Assembly (NCBI RefSeq): GCF_021353295.2
Contig: NZ_CP120635.1
Location: 2,621,501 to 2,685,500, forward strand
Reading direction: 5' to 3'
Source: Pseudodesulfovibrio thermohalotolerans
GTDB taxonomy: Bacteria > Desulfobacterota > Desulfovibrionia > Desulfovibrionales > Desulfovibrionaceae
Length of the DNA stretch: 64,000 nt
The position numbers and the translations under genes are program-made. Of this stretch, positions 18,916 through 27,394 are shown in pieces; positions within the stretch are counted from its first letter, which is position 1, and the number at the start of each line of letters is the position of its first letter. Below the pieces are notes generated by a model. That model did no database searches. It was given only the letters and a program-made list of their open reading frames with translations, and had not been told where the DNA came from.

Positions 18916-20519
18916 TTCACCTGCTTATCCCAGGGAAGATTGTCGAGAATGGCCTCGACCACCGGTTCCAGCGTGGGCCGGTCCACAGCCACCGCGGGAA
19001 TGCCTTCGGGGTAGATGTTGCGCATGGTTTCCCGTCCTTCCTCGTCCAGCTTGTCCCACTTGTTCAGGACCAGGATGGACGGAATGGAGGAAAGGTCCAT
19101 CTCGTCGAGAATGGCGCGAACCGCCTCGACCTGCTCTTCCACCTCGGGATGGGAGGCATCGCACACCTGCACCAGCAGATCGGCGGAATCCAACTCCTCC
19201 AAGGTGGCCTGGAACGCTTCCTTGAGGTCCGGCGGCAACCGGCGGATGAACCCGACGGTATCGGTCAGGACCACCTCGCGCTCCTCGGGAAAACGGATGC
19301 GGCGGCTTGTCGGGTCCAGGGTGGCGAAGAGCTTGTCCTCGGCCAGGACCTTGGACTGGGTCAAGGTGTTGAGCAGGGTCGACTTGCCCGCGTTGGTGTA
19401 GCCCACCAGGGAAACGATGGGCAGCCCGGCCTTGGCACGCCGTTCACGAGTCTGTGAACGATGCCTGCGGACCTGCTTCAGTTCGGCCTTGAGCCGGGTG
19501 AGCCGGTCGTTGGCCCTGCGGCGGTCGATCTCAAGCTTGGTTTCACCGGGCCCGCGCCCGCCGATGCCGCCCATGAGCCGGGACATGGCCCGGTTCTTAC
19601 CCACCAGTCGCGGCAGGGTGTACTTGAGCTGGGCCATCTCCACCTGGAGCTTGCCCGACTTGGACGTGGCGTGCTGGGCGAAAATATCAAGAATAAGCTG
19701 AGTGCGGTCCAGGATCTTGCGCTCTGTGATCTCGGCCAGGTTGCGCATCTGGGTGGGCGAAAGCTCCTGATCGAAAATGATGATGGAGGCATTGGCCTGC
19801 AAGGCGCGGACTTCGAGCTCGGCCAGTTTGCCCTTGCCCATGATGAACTTGGGATTGCGCTTGCGCACCCGCTGGATCATGGTCCCGGCGGACACGATCC
19901 CGGCGGTGTCGGCCAGCTCGGCCAACTCGTCCAGGGAAAGCTCCTGCATCGGACGCGGGGTCTCGTCCACGCTGACCAGCAGAGCGCGATTCTCGTCCGT
20001 CCCGGTGCCCCGTCCGTCCGCCTGGCGGCCGAACTCGTCCTCAAGGGCGGTTGTGACGGCTCCGAGATCGTGTTCAAAGCGGTCCCAGCGCACGGGCGAC
20101 AGCAGCTCGTAACTCTTCTCGTCGGGATTGGGCGGCAGCAGATGGGCGGCCTCCACGGAAACAGGCGCTCCCTCGCGCACGGTCAACACGGCCACGGAAT
20201 CAAGCCGCAGGAAGACCATGTCCATGAGGTCCTCCTGGCTCAGGCTTTCGCCGGCCAGATGGGTATGCAGCAGCCGCAGGCCGCGCAGACGGCCGGAGCT
20301 CATACGGGCGCGCGGGAGTTCCGGAATGAAGATGGCGCGGTTGTCGCCCACCAGGACCATCTCGACTTTGCCCTGCCGGTCGATGAGCAATCCGATCTGA
20401 CGGCCCGTTTCGCTCGACAGCTCGGCCAGTTCGCGGCCCTGCTCGGTGGTGTAGATCCCGGAAGTCGGGAACTGACGCTGATACAGCCGTGACAGCCGTT
20501 TGATATGGTTGGGCTTCAA
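18912..20519 (-). CDS. hflX: Ribosome-associated GTPase HflX (start uncertain)
   Basis: A GTPase that splits or rescues ribosomes. '[19 protein letters not shown]' and the G-domain '[14 protein letters not shown]' (G1), '[13 protein letters not shown]' (G3) and 'LNKWDKLD' (G4) are all clear. It carries the about 170-residue N-terminal extension seen in delta-proteobacterial HflX. The only standard start in frame is TTG at 20519, but AAGGG abuts it and the conserved residues GNLQG just upstream are in frame, so translation may begin further up (possibly at the ATC at 20552, 6 to 8 bases after AGGGAG). No ATG, GTG or TTG exists between 20519 and the in-frame stop at 20693. The gene follows IMP cyclohydrolase on the same strand. 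Confidence 0.85.
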   Translation of the reverse strand: MKPNHIKRLSRLYQRQFPTSGIYTTEQGRELAELSSETGRQIGLLIDRQGKVEMVLVGDNRAIFIPELPRARMSSGRLRGLRLLHTHLAGESLSQEDLMDMVFLRLDSVAVLTVREGAPVSVEAAHLLPPNPDEKSYELLSPVRWDRFEHDLGAVTTALEDEFGRQADGRGTGTDENRALLVSVDETPRPMQELSLDELAELADTAGIVSAGTMIQRVRKRNPKFIMGKGKLAELEVRALQANASIIIFDQELSPTQMRNLAEITERKILDRTQLILDIFAQHATSKSGKLQVEMAQLKYTLPRLVGKNRAMSRLMGGIGGRGPGETKLEIDRRRANDRLTRLKAELKQVRRHRSQTRERRAKAGLPIVSLVGYTNAGKSTLLNTLTQSKVLAEDKLFATLDPTSRRIRFPEEREVVLTDTVGFIRRLPPDLKEAFQATLEELDSADLLVQVCDASHPEVEEQVEAVRAILDEMDLSSIPSILVLNKWDKLDEEGRETMRNIYPEGIPAVAVDRPTLEPVVEAILDNLPWDKQVN

Positions 20520-20754
20520 CCCTTGCAGGTTGCCCTTCGGTTTCTGGGCGATGACTACGCTCCCTGTTTGGCGGAATACTCGACTTCGGCCGAACGCCGA
20601 AGCTCTTCCCTTTTTACGATTAAGGGAGCGGAAGCCGGATAGCCGGCAAACTGCGCCGGTCCGGCCTCCGCCCCCTGAACCGCGGGTTGATTATGCACCC
20701 TCTTCCGCCGCGCGGCAATCCCCCTGACGCCGCGCGGCGGGGCGAAAACAACGT

Positions 20755-21351
20755 CTAGGCGTCGTTCTCGCTCAGGTACTTCGTAATCATGGCGTCGTAC
20801 TCGCTGGTAAGCCTGAAGGTCAGGGTGGCCATCTCCTTACGGAAGGCGAGTGTCAGGCCGCCGTGCTCCTCGATCTCTTTCCGTACAGTCTCGTAGTACT
20901 TGGGATCGGGGACCACGCAGATGGAGTGGAAGTTCTTGGCGGTGGCCCGAAGCATGGTGGGACCGCCGATGTCGATCTGCTCAACCGCGGCCTTGAGGTC
21001 CAGGCCCTTGGCCACGGCGTCGGCGAAATTGTACAGATTGACGCAAACCAGATCGAACGGCTCGATGCCGAAGTCGCGCAGGGTTTCCATATGCGCCTCG
21101 TCATCCTTGTCGGCAAGGATGCCGCCGTGGATGTGCGGGTGCAGGGTCTTGACCCGGCCGCCCAGGATCTCGGGGAAATCGGTGACGTCGGACACCGAGG
21201 TGACGGGCAGACCGGCACCCTGCAGCATCTTCTTGGTGCCGCCGGTGGACACCAGCTCGCACCCCTGCTCAACCAGGAACTCGCCGAATTCGGCAAGACC
21301 GGTCTTGTCGGTCACTGAAAGGATAGCTCTCTTAACAGGCAACAGATTCAT
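20755..21351 (-). CDS. purH: IMP cyclohydrolase (stand-alone N-terminal half of PurH, MGS-like fold)
   Basis: A 198-residue protein matching the N-terminal IMPCH domain of PurH, which closes FAICAR to IMP. 'KRAILSVTDKTGLAEFGEFLVEQGCELVSTGGTKKML', 'GRVKTLHPHIHGGILA', 'VCVNLYNF' and 'IDIGGPTMLRATAKNF' are the standard motifs. The transformylase half is a separate gene at 13517-14791. The start at 21351 has GAGG 7 bases upstream; the longer open frame to 21465 is not supported. Confidence 0.93.
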   Translation of the reverse strand: MNLLPVKRAILSVTDKTGLAEFGEFLVEQGCELVSTGGTKKMLQGAGLPVTSVSDVTDFPEILGGRVKTLHPHIHGGILADKDDEAHMETLRDFGIEPFDLVCVNLYNFADAVAKGLDLKAAVEQIDIGGPTMLRATAKNFHSICVVPDPKYYETVRKEIEEHGGLTLAFRKEMATLTFRLTSEYDAMITKYLSENDA

Positions 21352-21815
21352 CGCAAACCTCACTTGATGTTTTGTGAGCCTGTGCCAGATTTGTTGCCCA
21401 AAGGCAAGGCGCGGAAGGCCACGGTTTCCGGCGAAAAACGGCCCATTACGCCGGTGTTTTTCCACAGGTGTTCAAAAAACATTGGTCCGCGATACCGAAA
21501 ACTGCAAAAAAACCGAAAAACAACAGCTCGCGTCACAAGAAGATGAAAGACCGTTAAACATTCAACGGCCTGTCATTCCAGGAAAACGGAAAATAGCCGC
21601 AAGCAGGCAGCTTCAAAATGTGGGAAACAGGGCAACGGACCGATCTCGGAGAGAGCGGCCGCCAAACACGAAAAGACAAAAAGACCGATGCGGACACCCC
21701 GGGCGGAAAAATGTCCGTCATGCGGCCGACGGAGGCCTCAACGACAGAAAGGCTGACCCCCCGCCCCGCGGCAACAGGCTGCGGGGCGGGAAATCAACGG
21801 GAGGGGAGACCGTTG
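21352..21815. other. 464-base intergenic region between the TPR gene and the IMP cyclohydrolase gene
   Basis: No convincing gene on either strand; the open frames present have atypical composition and no SD. At the TPR end lies a perfect 10-base-pair hairpin (CCCGCCCCGC at 21760-21769 with GCGGGGCGGG at 21781-21790), probably the end of the minus-strand TPR transcript although it lacks a T-tract. The A-rich middle presumably holds the IMP cyclohydrolase promoter. I see no riboswitch-like structure. Confidence 0.5.
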
Positions 21816-22379
21816 TCAGGACCGGATCTGTTCGAGCATTTCCTTGGCGGCATTGTGCTCGGGATCCTTTTCGAGGATGATCTCAAGCTGCTTGGCGGCC
21901 GCTTCGGTCTGCCCGGCGCAGACAAGGCATCCGGCCAGGGAGTAGCGCACTTCATGCTTGGCCGGGTCGATTTCAAGATAATTTTCGAGATGCGGGATGA
22001 TCTCGCCGAGGCGGTTCAGCTCATGTCCGAGCCGGATCAGGCTGAACAGAGCGACCATGTTCTCGGGATTCATGCCGATGGCCTCGACAAACAGAGTGAA
22101 GGCTTCTTCCTTGTCGCCGTTCTCCATGCGAATGAGGCCGATCCCGGAAAGACTCTTATCCGAAGGCTCGATCTTGTGGGCCTTCCTGTACATGATCTCG
22201 GCATCGTTCAGATCGCCGCGCTGGACAGCGACGGTAGCCAGGCCGAGATACGGGTCGGGATGGACGCCGTTGGAGCCGACGGCCTTCTTGTAATACTCCT
22301 CGGCTTTGTCCAGCTCACCCATGAACAGGTAGCATTCGCCGAGTTCCTTGTTGATTTCGTAATCCAGATGACCACTCAT
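21816..22379 (-). CDS. Tetratricopeptide-repeat protein
   Basis: 187 residues made of four to five TPR units, for example 'LDYEINKELGECYLFMGELDKAEEYYKKAV', 'PYLGLATVAVQRGDLNDAEIMYRKAHKIEP', 'SGIGLIRMENGDKEEAFTLFVEAIGMNP' and 'VRYSLAGCLVCAGQTEAAAKQLEIILEKDP'. No signal peptide, so probably a cytosolic protein-binding scaffold. GGAGGGGAACT precedes the ATG. It diverges from the flagellar operon; a link to flagellar assembly is only suggested by position. Confidence 0.8.
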   Translation of the reverse strand: MSGHLDYEINKELGECYLFMGELDKAEEYYKKAVGSNGVHPDPYLGLATVAVQRGDLNDAEIMYRKAHKIEPSDKSLSGIGLIRMENGDKEEAFTLFVEAIGMNPENMVALFSLIRLGHELNRLGEIIPHLENYLEIDPAKHEVRYSLAGCLVCAGQTEAAAKQLEIILEKDPEHNAAKEMLEQIRS

Positions 22380-22570
22380 AGTTCCCCTCCATTTCTCCTT
22401 TTCCCGGAGGGCCGGGCTGAAAAAAAATCCTTGGCCGATTCGGCCGAAATCGATCTAGCAATCAATGTGCCAAGAACCGGCAATCCAGTTCACGCCCATC
22501 GTAACAAAGGCAGCGTAACAATCTGTATTTATTTATATTCCAAGCAAACATCCAGGCATCCTGCGTAGCC

Positions 22571-22586
22571 TGGCACCTCCCTCGCG
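22571..22586 (+). promoter_or_regulatory. Weaker sigma-54-like promoter candidate upstream of flgB
   Basis: TGGCACC-TCCC-TCGCG keeps the GG and GC at the -24/-12 spacing, but the -12 box has C in place of the second T of TTGC. The stronger site at 22719-22734 is closer to flgB. Confidence 0.25.
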
Positions 22587-22718
22587 ACGGACCAAAGGGA
22601 AGAATCTACCCGTGTTGCCGCCTAAAAAACGCGCCAAATTCCGACCCCCTGTCCGCAACTCTGACGCGCCGTCTTCCTTTTTTTAGCAATATCCAATAAT
22701 CCCTGTTCCTTATCTGTT

Positions 22719-22734
22719 TGGAACGGGAGTTGCT
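22719..22734 (+). promoter_or_regulatory. Sigma-54 promoter of the flagellar operon
   Basis: TGGAACG-GGAG-TTGCT matches the consensus TGGCACG-N4-TTGCW with one mismatch and exact spacing. Transcription would start near 22745, about 65 bases before the flgB start. The 432-base gap 22380-22811 also holds the TPR-gene 5' region and a weaker candidate; nothing else is recognisable in it. Confidence 0.7.
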
Positions 22735-22811
22735 TAGTCTTATGCGTTCCCGCCGGAAAATCATGCCTCCGCGGGACCGCAACGCCTACGCGAATGCAGG
22801 AGGATCAAGAA

Positions 22812-23222
22812 ATGCGAGGACTTTTCGAGCACCAGCTCAACTTGACGGCGAAGGTCATGGACCTGCGCCTGGAACGTCAAAATATCGTCACGGGCAACAT
22901 CGCCAACGTGAACACACCGGGCTACCGGGCCCGCCGCCTCGAATTCGAAGGCCGCCTGCAGGCCGCACTGAACCAGAACGCCCTGGGAAAACTCACCCGC
23001 ACAGAGCAGTCGCATCTTCCCGCGACCTTTGATCCCGACGGCTTCAAGGGCGAGGGGTTGGACGATTTCCGGGCGCGCGAGGTCCACGGCATGGACCACG
23101 TGAATCTGGATAAGGAGATGGCCACGAACGCCAAGAACACCATGATGTACAACGCCTTGGCCTCGGTCATCAAAAAGAGTTTCGACGGCATGAACAAGGT
23201 CATTCAGGAAGGGAGCAAGTAA
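22812..23222 (+). CDS. flgB: Flagellar basal-body rod protein FlgB
   Basis: 136 residues, a proximal rod subunit exported by the flagellar type III system. It shows 'NIVTGNIANVNTPGYRARRLEFE', the rod/hook N-terminal motif, and a C-terminal heptad region 'NTMMYNALASVIKKSFDGMNKVIQEG'. The ATG at 22812 has AGGAGG 8 bases upstream. First gene of the operon; its stop directly abuts the flgC ATG (TAAATG). Confidence 0.95.
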   Translation: MRGLFEHQLNLTAKVMDLRLERQNIVTGNIANVNTPGYRARRLEFEGRLQAALNQNALGKLTRTEQSHLPATFDPDGFKGEGLDDFRAREVHGMDHVNLDKEMATNAKNTMMYNALASVIKKSFDGMNKVIQEGSK

Positions 23223-23663
23223 ATGGATATCATGACAGCCCTGGACATAGGCGCATCCGGCCTCACGGCCCAGCGGGCGCAGCTCAACGTCATTTCCATG
23301 AACATGGCGAACATTCGGACCACCAAGACGGCCGAAGGCGGGCCGTACCAGCGTAAATCGGTCTCCTTCGAGGCCACCCCGGTATACTCGCCCTTCGACC
23401 AGGCCATGCAGGACCAACTCAACCGCAACCTGGAAGGCGTCAAGGTTCTGGGAGTGACCGCCGACCAGCGGCCCTTCAAGCAGGTCTACGAGCCCGATCA
23501 CCCCGACGCCAACGACCAGGGCTACGTGTTCTACCCGGACATCAACGTGGTCGAGGAAATGGCCAACATGATGCAGGCCATGCGCGGATACGAGGCAAAC
23601 GTCCAGACGATCCAGGCGGCCAAACAAATGTTTCAAAAAGCCCTCGTCATCGGACAGGGCTAG
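23223..23663 (+). CDS. flgC: Flagellar basal-body rod protein FlgC
   Basis: 146 residues, rod subunit paired with FlgB. 'LDIGASGLTAQRAQLNVISMNMANIRTTKTAEGGPYQRK' is the N-terminal rod motif, and 'YPDINVVEEMANMMQAMRGYEANVQTIQAAKQM' is the C-terminal helix that packs in the rod. GGGAG in the end of flgB serves as SD. Confidence 0.96.
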   Translation: MDIMTALDIGASGLTAQRAQLNVISMNMANIRTTKTAEGGPYQRKSVSFEATPVYSPFDQAMQDQLNRNLEGVKVLGVTADQRPFKQVYEPDHPDANDQGYVFYPDINVVEEMANMMQAMRGYEANVQTIQAAKQMFQKALVIGQG

Positions 23664-23680
23664 GGAAAAGGAGATAGCAA

Positions 23681-24010
23681 ATGGTCGTCAAGAGCGTCGC
23701 CATCAACGCATACCAGAACGCCATGGACATCCGCCGCCGCACGGTGGACTCCACGGTCTCCGAAAGTCTCAAAAAGCCCCAGGAACCAGTCCGGAGCTTC
23801 AACGACACCCTCAAGACCTCTCTCGTCAAGGTCAACGACCTGCAAAGCGAGAAGAAGGTCATGATCGAGGAATTCGCGTCCGGCAAGAGCCAGAACGTGC
23901 ATGAGCTGATGATCGCCATGCAGAAGGCGGGCATGGCCATGCAGATGACCGGTGCCGTCCGCAGCAAGGTCATGTCGGCGTACAAGGAAATCATGCAGAT
24001 GCCGTTCTAG
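23681..24010 (+). CDS. fliE: Flagellar hook-basal body complex protein FliE
   Basis: 109 residues, the adaptor between MS ring and rod. The C-terminal helix 'SGKSQNVHELMIAMQKAGMAMQMTGAVRSKVMSAYKEIMQMPF' is characteristic. AAGGAGATAGCAA gives the SD. It lies between flgC and fliF as in most operons. Confidence 0.93.
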   Translation: MVVKSVAINAYQNAMDIRRRTVDSTVSESLKKPQEPVRSFNDTLKTSLVKVNDLQSEKKVMIEEFASGKSQNVHELMIAMQKAGMAMQMTGAVRSKVMSAYKEIMQMPF

Positions 24011-24061
24011 GCGTCGCCGCAACCCGTAGCAACACAGCCAACGCAAGCTGGAGAATAGAAG

Positions 24062-25654
24062 ATGCCTCCGTTCGTCGCCGAATACTGGTCCAAAGCACAG
24101 GGTCTCTGGGCAGACCGCACCGCGTCACAACGAATCCTCATCGGCGGATTGGCCGCCGCAGTGATCGTTTCCTTCGCGCTGATGATCTACTGGATGAACA
24201 AACCCGACTACAGGGTCCTGATGACCAACCTCTACCCCGAGGACGCGTCCAGGATCGTGGCCATGCTCCAGGGCCAGAAGGAAAGCTACAAGCTTGAGGA
24301 CAACGGCCGGACCATCAAGGTCCCGGCGGACAGGGTGTACGAGCTCAGGCTCAAGGTGGCGGGCGAAGGCAACCTGCACGGCCAGGGCATCGGCTTCGAA
24401 ATCTTCGACGAGGTGCAGATCGGCCAGACCGACTTCGTCCAGCACGTCAACTACCAGCGCGCTCTACAAGGCGAGCTGGCCCGCACCATCACGGAATTTC
24501 CCCTCGTCGACAAGGCCAGGGTGCACCTGGTCATCCCGCAGAAGTCCCTGTTCATCGAGGACCAGATAGCGCCCTCGGCGTCCATCGTCCTGCAACTCAA
24601 GGGCGACGGCAAGCTCGAACCCGACGAGGTCACGGGCATCGTTAATCTGGTGTCCATGGCCGTGGAAGGCCTTGAGCCCAAGAACATCACGGTCACGGAC
24701 ATGAAGGGCCATCCCCTGTATACCCCGGAGGACGAGACCTCCGGCCTGGCCATGTCCAACGCCCAGCTCCTGTACAAGGCGGATGTGGAAGGCAAGCTGC
24801 AACGCCGCATTCTCGAACTTCTCGGCCCCGCCGTCGGTCCCGACAAGGTCATCGCCCGCGTCAACGCCGACCTTGATTTCAGCCAGCGCACCGTGCGCAA
24901 GGAGACCTACGACCCTGACGGCTCCGTGGTCCGCTCCGAGACCCGCAACGAGGAAACCACCCAGGGCGCGGCCTCGCTGGCCGGCGGCGAACCCGACGTC
25001 AACTTCCGGGGCGACGGCTTCACCGGGACCCAGACCACCCAGGACTCCACCCGCGAGTCCAGGACCACCAACTTCGAGATAAACAGGCAGGAAGAAAATA
25101 TTATTACCCCGGTCGGGGAATTGAAACGTCTGACCGTTGCGGTTATCGTCGACGGGACGTGGGAGACGGACGCCGACGGCAACGCCGTCTACGCGCCCCG
25201 CTCCGCCGAGGAAATCAATCGCATCCGCACCCTGATCGAGAACGCGGTGGGCTTCGACTCCCAGCGCGGCGACACCATCGAGGTGAGCAACATCTCCTTC
25301 GGCGAACCGCAGTTGGCCGACGGCGACTCCCTCATGCGGACCATGCTGGAATACGCCCAGCGGCTGGGCAAGCCGTTCCTCAACGGCCTGCTGATCTTCC
25401 TCTTCCTCATCCTGGTCGTGCGGCCGGTGGTCATGGCCCTGATCCGGCCCCGCGTCGCCGAACAGGAAATCGAGGAAATGGCCGGACTGCCCGGCACCGA
25501 GCGCCTCGCCCTCGAAGAGGAAGAAATGGACGAGGAAGCCCTGGACACGTCCAGACGGCTCGAAAATGCCAAGAACCACGCGATTCAACTGTCCGACGAG
25601 AATATCGATCAGGCGGTCCACCTGCTCAAGACCTGGCTCACCCAGGAGGCATAA
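24062..25654 (+). CDS. fliF: Flagellar MS-ring protein FliF
   Basis: 530 residues, the membrane ring on which the motor is built. A first membrane segment lies near residues 21-43 and a second near 440-465 ('FLNGLLIFLFLILVVRPVVMALI'). The periplasmic region carries the ring-building motifs 'VLMTNLYPEDASRIVAMLQGQKESYKLED' and 'ARVHLVIPQKSLFIED'. The C-terminal tail after the second segment, which contacts FliG, is present. Length is in the normal range (530-560). Confidence 0.96.
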   Translation: MPPFVAEYWSKAQGLWADRTASQRILIGGLAAAVIVSFALMIYWMNKPDYRVLMTNLYPEDASRIVAMLQGQKESYKLEDNGRTIKVPADRVYELRLKVAGEGNLHGQGIGFEIFDEVQIGQTDFVQHVNYQRALQGELARTITEFPLVDKARVHLVIPQKSLFIEDQIAPSASIVLQLKGDGKLEPDEVTGIVNLVSMAVEGLEPKNITVTDMKGHPLYTPEDETSGLAMSNAQLLYKADVEGKLQRRILELLGPAVGPDKVIARVNADLDFSQRTVRKETYDPDGSVVRSETRNEETTQGAASLAGGEPDVNFRGDGFTGTQTTQDSTRESRTTNFEINRQEENIITPVGELKRLTVAVIVDGTWETDADGNAVYAPRSAEEINRIRTLIENAVGFDSQRGDTIEVSNISFGEPQLADGDSLMRTMLEYAQRLGKPFLNGLLIFLFLILVVRPVVMALIRPRVAEQEIEEMAGLPGTERLALEEEEMDEEALDTSRRLENAKNHAIQLSDENIDQAVHLLKTWLTQEA

Positions 25655-25657
25655 GAA

Positions 25658-26656
25658 ATGGCAGATTTTACCGGCCCCCAGAAAACGGCCATCGTGCTCC
25701 TCGCCCTGGGCGAGAAGTTCACGGCGGAGGTATTCAAGCGCATGGAGCGTAACGAAATCGCCGCCGTATCGAAGGCCATGCTCGAAACCGACTCCGTGCC
25801 GAAGGAGGAAGTCCTGGAAGTCCTCAAGGAGTACAACGAGGCCCTGGCCTACGGCGCGGAACTTCTGGTGGGCGGTCCGGAACAGGTCAAGCGGCTGCTG
25901 ACCCAGTCCCTGGACTCGGAAACGGCCAAGTACATCATGGATTCCCTGGACCTGGATACCGGCCCCACGCCGTTCCAGGAATTGGAAAACGTCAGCCCGC
26001 GCATCCTGGCGCAGATTCTCCGGAACGAGCATCCGCAGACCCTGGCTCTCATCCTGGGGCACCTGCACCCGGATCAGGCCGCCGAGCTTATCCAGAACCT
26101 CCCCGCGGGCGTACGCGCCGAAGTGCTCATGCGCCTCGCCAAGCTCGAAGCCGTGGCCGAGGAAATGCTTATGGAAGTCGACAAGGTCCTGCAAAGCCAG
26201 CTCATCGCCATGGGCGGCAAGGAAGGCAAGAAGGTCGGCGGTGTCAATTCCGTGGCGGAGATTCTCAACGCCGTGGACCGCAACACCGAGGAAGAGGTCC
26301 TCTCCGAGATCGAGGAGGAGTCCACCCAGATGGCCGAGGACATCCGCAACCTCATGTTCGTGTTCGAGGACGTCAAGAGCATCGACGACATCGCCATCCG
26401 CGAACTGCTCAAGGAGGTATCCAACGAGGACCTCACGGTCGCGCTCAAGGGCGCGAGCGAGGAACTGCGCGAGAAGTTCTTCAAGAACCTGTCCGAGCGC
26501 GCTTCGGCCATGATAAAGGAAGACCTGGAAATCATGCCGCCCAAGAAGCTCAGCGAGGTGGAGGCCGCGCAGCAGGCCATCGTCAAGACCGTCCGCCGTT
26601 TGGAGGACGAAGGCAAGATCGTCATCAGCCGAGGTGGCAGCGATGTCTTTATCTAA
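25658..26656 (+). CDS. fliG: Flagellar motor switch protein FliG
   Basis: 332 residues, full length for the rotor/switch protein. 'FTGPQKTAIVLLALGEKFTAEVFKRM' opens the N-terminal FliF-binding domain, 'NEHPQTLALILGHLHPDQAAELIQNLP' the middle domain (EHPQ motif), and 'MFVFEDVKSIDDIAIRELLKEVSNEDLTVALKGASEELREKFFKNLSERA' the torque helix with the charged residues that face the stator. The SD GGAGG lies in the end of fliF. It overlaps fliH by 14 bases. Confidence 0.97.
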   Translation: MADFTGPQKTAIVLLALGEKFTAEVFKRMERNEIAAVSKAMLETDSVPKEEVLEVLKEYNEALAYGAELLVGGPEQVKRLLTQSLDSETAKYIMDSLDLDTGPTPFQELENVSPRILAQILRNEHPQTLALILGHLHPDQAAELIQNLPAGVRAEVLMRLAKLEAVAEEMLMEVDKVLQSQLIAMGGKEGKKVGGVNSVAEILNAVDRNTEEEVLSEIEEESTQMAEDIRNLMFVFEDVKSIDDIAIRELLKEVSNEDLTVALKGASEELREKFFKNLSERASAMIKEDLEIMPPKKLSEVEAAQQAIVKTVRRLEDEGKIVISRGGSDVFI

Positions 26657-27392
26657 GCACCAGACACACCGCCCGCGCATGACGGGCAAGGTCGTGGTCG
26701 GCATGAATACGCCCGGCCCGGATGAAATGAGCATCCAGGAGCTGGAGGGCAAGCGCCAGCTCGTATGGGACGAGTCCACCAACGAGGAATATCTGGCCCG
26801 GGTGCGGGAAAAGGCCCGCGACGCGGCCAAGGAAATCAAGATGCTGGCCGAGCTCGAAGCCGAGGCGTTGCGCGCCACGGCCAGGCACGAAGGATTTGCG
26901 GCGGGCATGGCCGAGGCGCAGGAATTCGTGGACCAGCACATCAAGGATATCTCGGCCAAGGCCGAAGCCCTCTTCTCCCAGCTCGGAGCCCAGGGCGGCA
27001 ACATTTACGAAGCCCGGCGAAAGGACATATCCCGGCTCATCCGGCTCGCCCTGCGCAAAACCCTCAAGGTCGAGCTGGACGAAAAACGCTCGGAGGCCCT
27101 GCGGGCGCTCATGACCCAGGCCCTGGAACGCATCGAGTCCCAGCGCCGCATCGAGATTCGCTGCAACCCGGAGGAAACCGCCGAGCTTGACGAGTTCGTC
27201 AAGACCATCCAGGACCGCAACCCCTCTCTTCAATACTGGAGCGTCAAGGGCGACCCCTCCATTCAAATGGGCGGCGTGGTCATCGAGGCCGACGAAGGCA
27301 AGGTGGACAACACCGTGGACACCCGCTGGAAGAGCGTGGAACCCCTCTTCGACCAGTTGGCCGAGCAGATCACGTCCGGAACCGGGGAGTAG
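26643..27392 (+). CDS. fliH: Flagellar export regulator FliH
   Basis: 249 residues. A long helical, Glu/Ala-rich N-terminal half ('EEYLARVREKARDAAKEIKMLAELEAEALRATARHEGFAAGMAEAQ') is followed by a C-terminal domain of the V-type ATPase E-subunit kind ('ALRKTLKVELDEKRSEALRALMTQALERI'...'EIRCNPEE'...'GGVVIEADEGKVDNTVDTRWKSVEPLFDQL'). FliH holds FliI and controls its ATPase. The start at ATG 26643 follows GAGG by 8 bases; an in-frame GTG at 26634 is possible. Confidence 0.9.
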   Translation: MSLSKHQTHRPRMTGKVVVGMNTPGPDEMSIQELEGKRQLVWDESTNEEYLARVREKARDAAKEIKMLAELEAEALRATARHEGFAAGMAEAQEFVDQHIKDISAKAEALFSQLGAQGGNIYEARRKDISRLIRLALRKTLKVELDEKRSEALRALMTQALERIESQRRIEIRCNPEETAELDEFVKTIQDRNPSLQYWSVKGDPSIQMGGVVIEADEGKVDNTVDTRWKSVEPLFDQLAEQITSGTGE

Positions 27393-27394
27393 CC

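Noticed and set aside
20755..21351. Truncated purH pseudogene
   Set aside because: The cyclohydrolase motifs and end are complete and the missing half is supplied by a separate intact gene.
21460..21475. TTTTCCACAGG as a DnaA box or replication origin sign
   Set aside because: A single near-match without clustering, an A+T-rich unwinding region, or dnaA/dnaN neighbours.
21374..21880. A 168-codon frame in the gap before the TPR gene
   Set aside because: Low-complexity Arg/Lys/Pro composition, no SD, runs antisense into the TPR gene.
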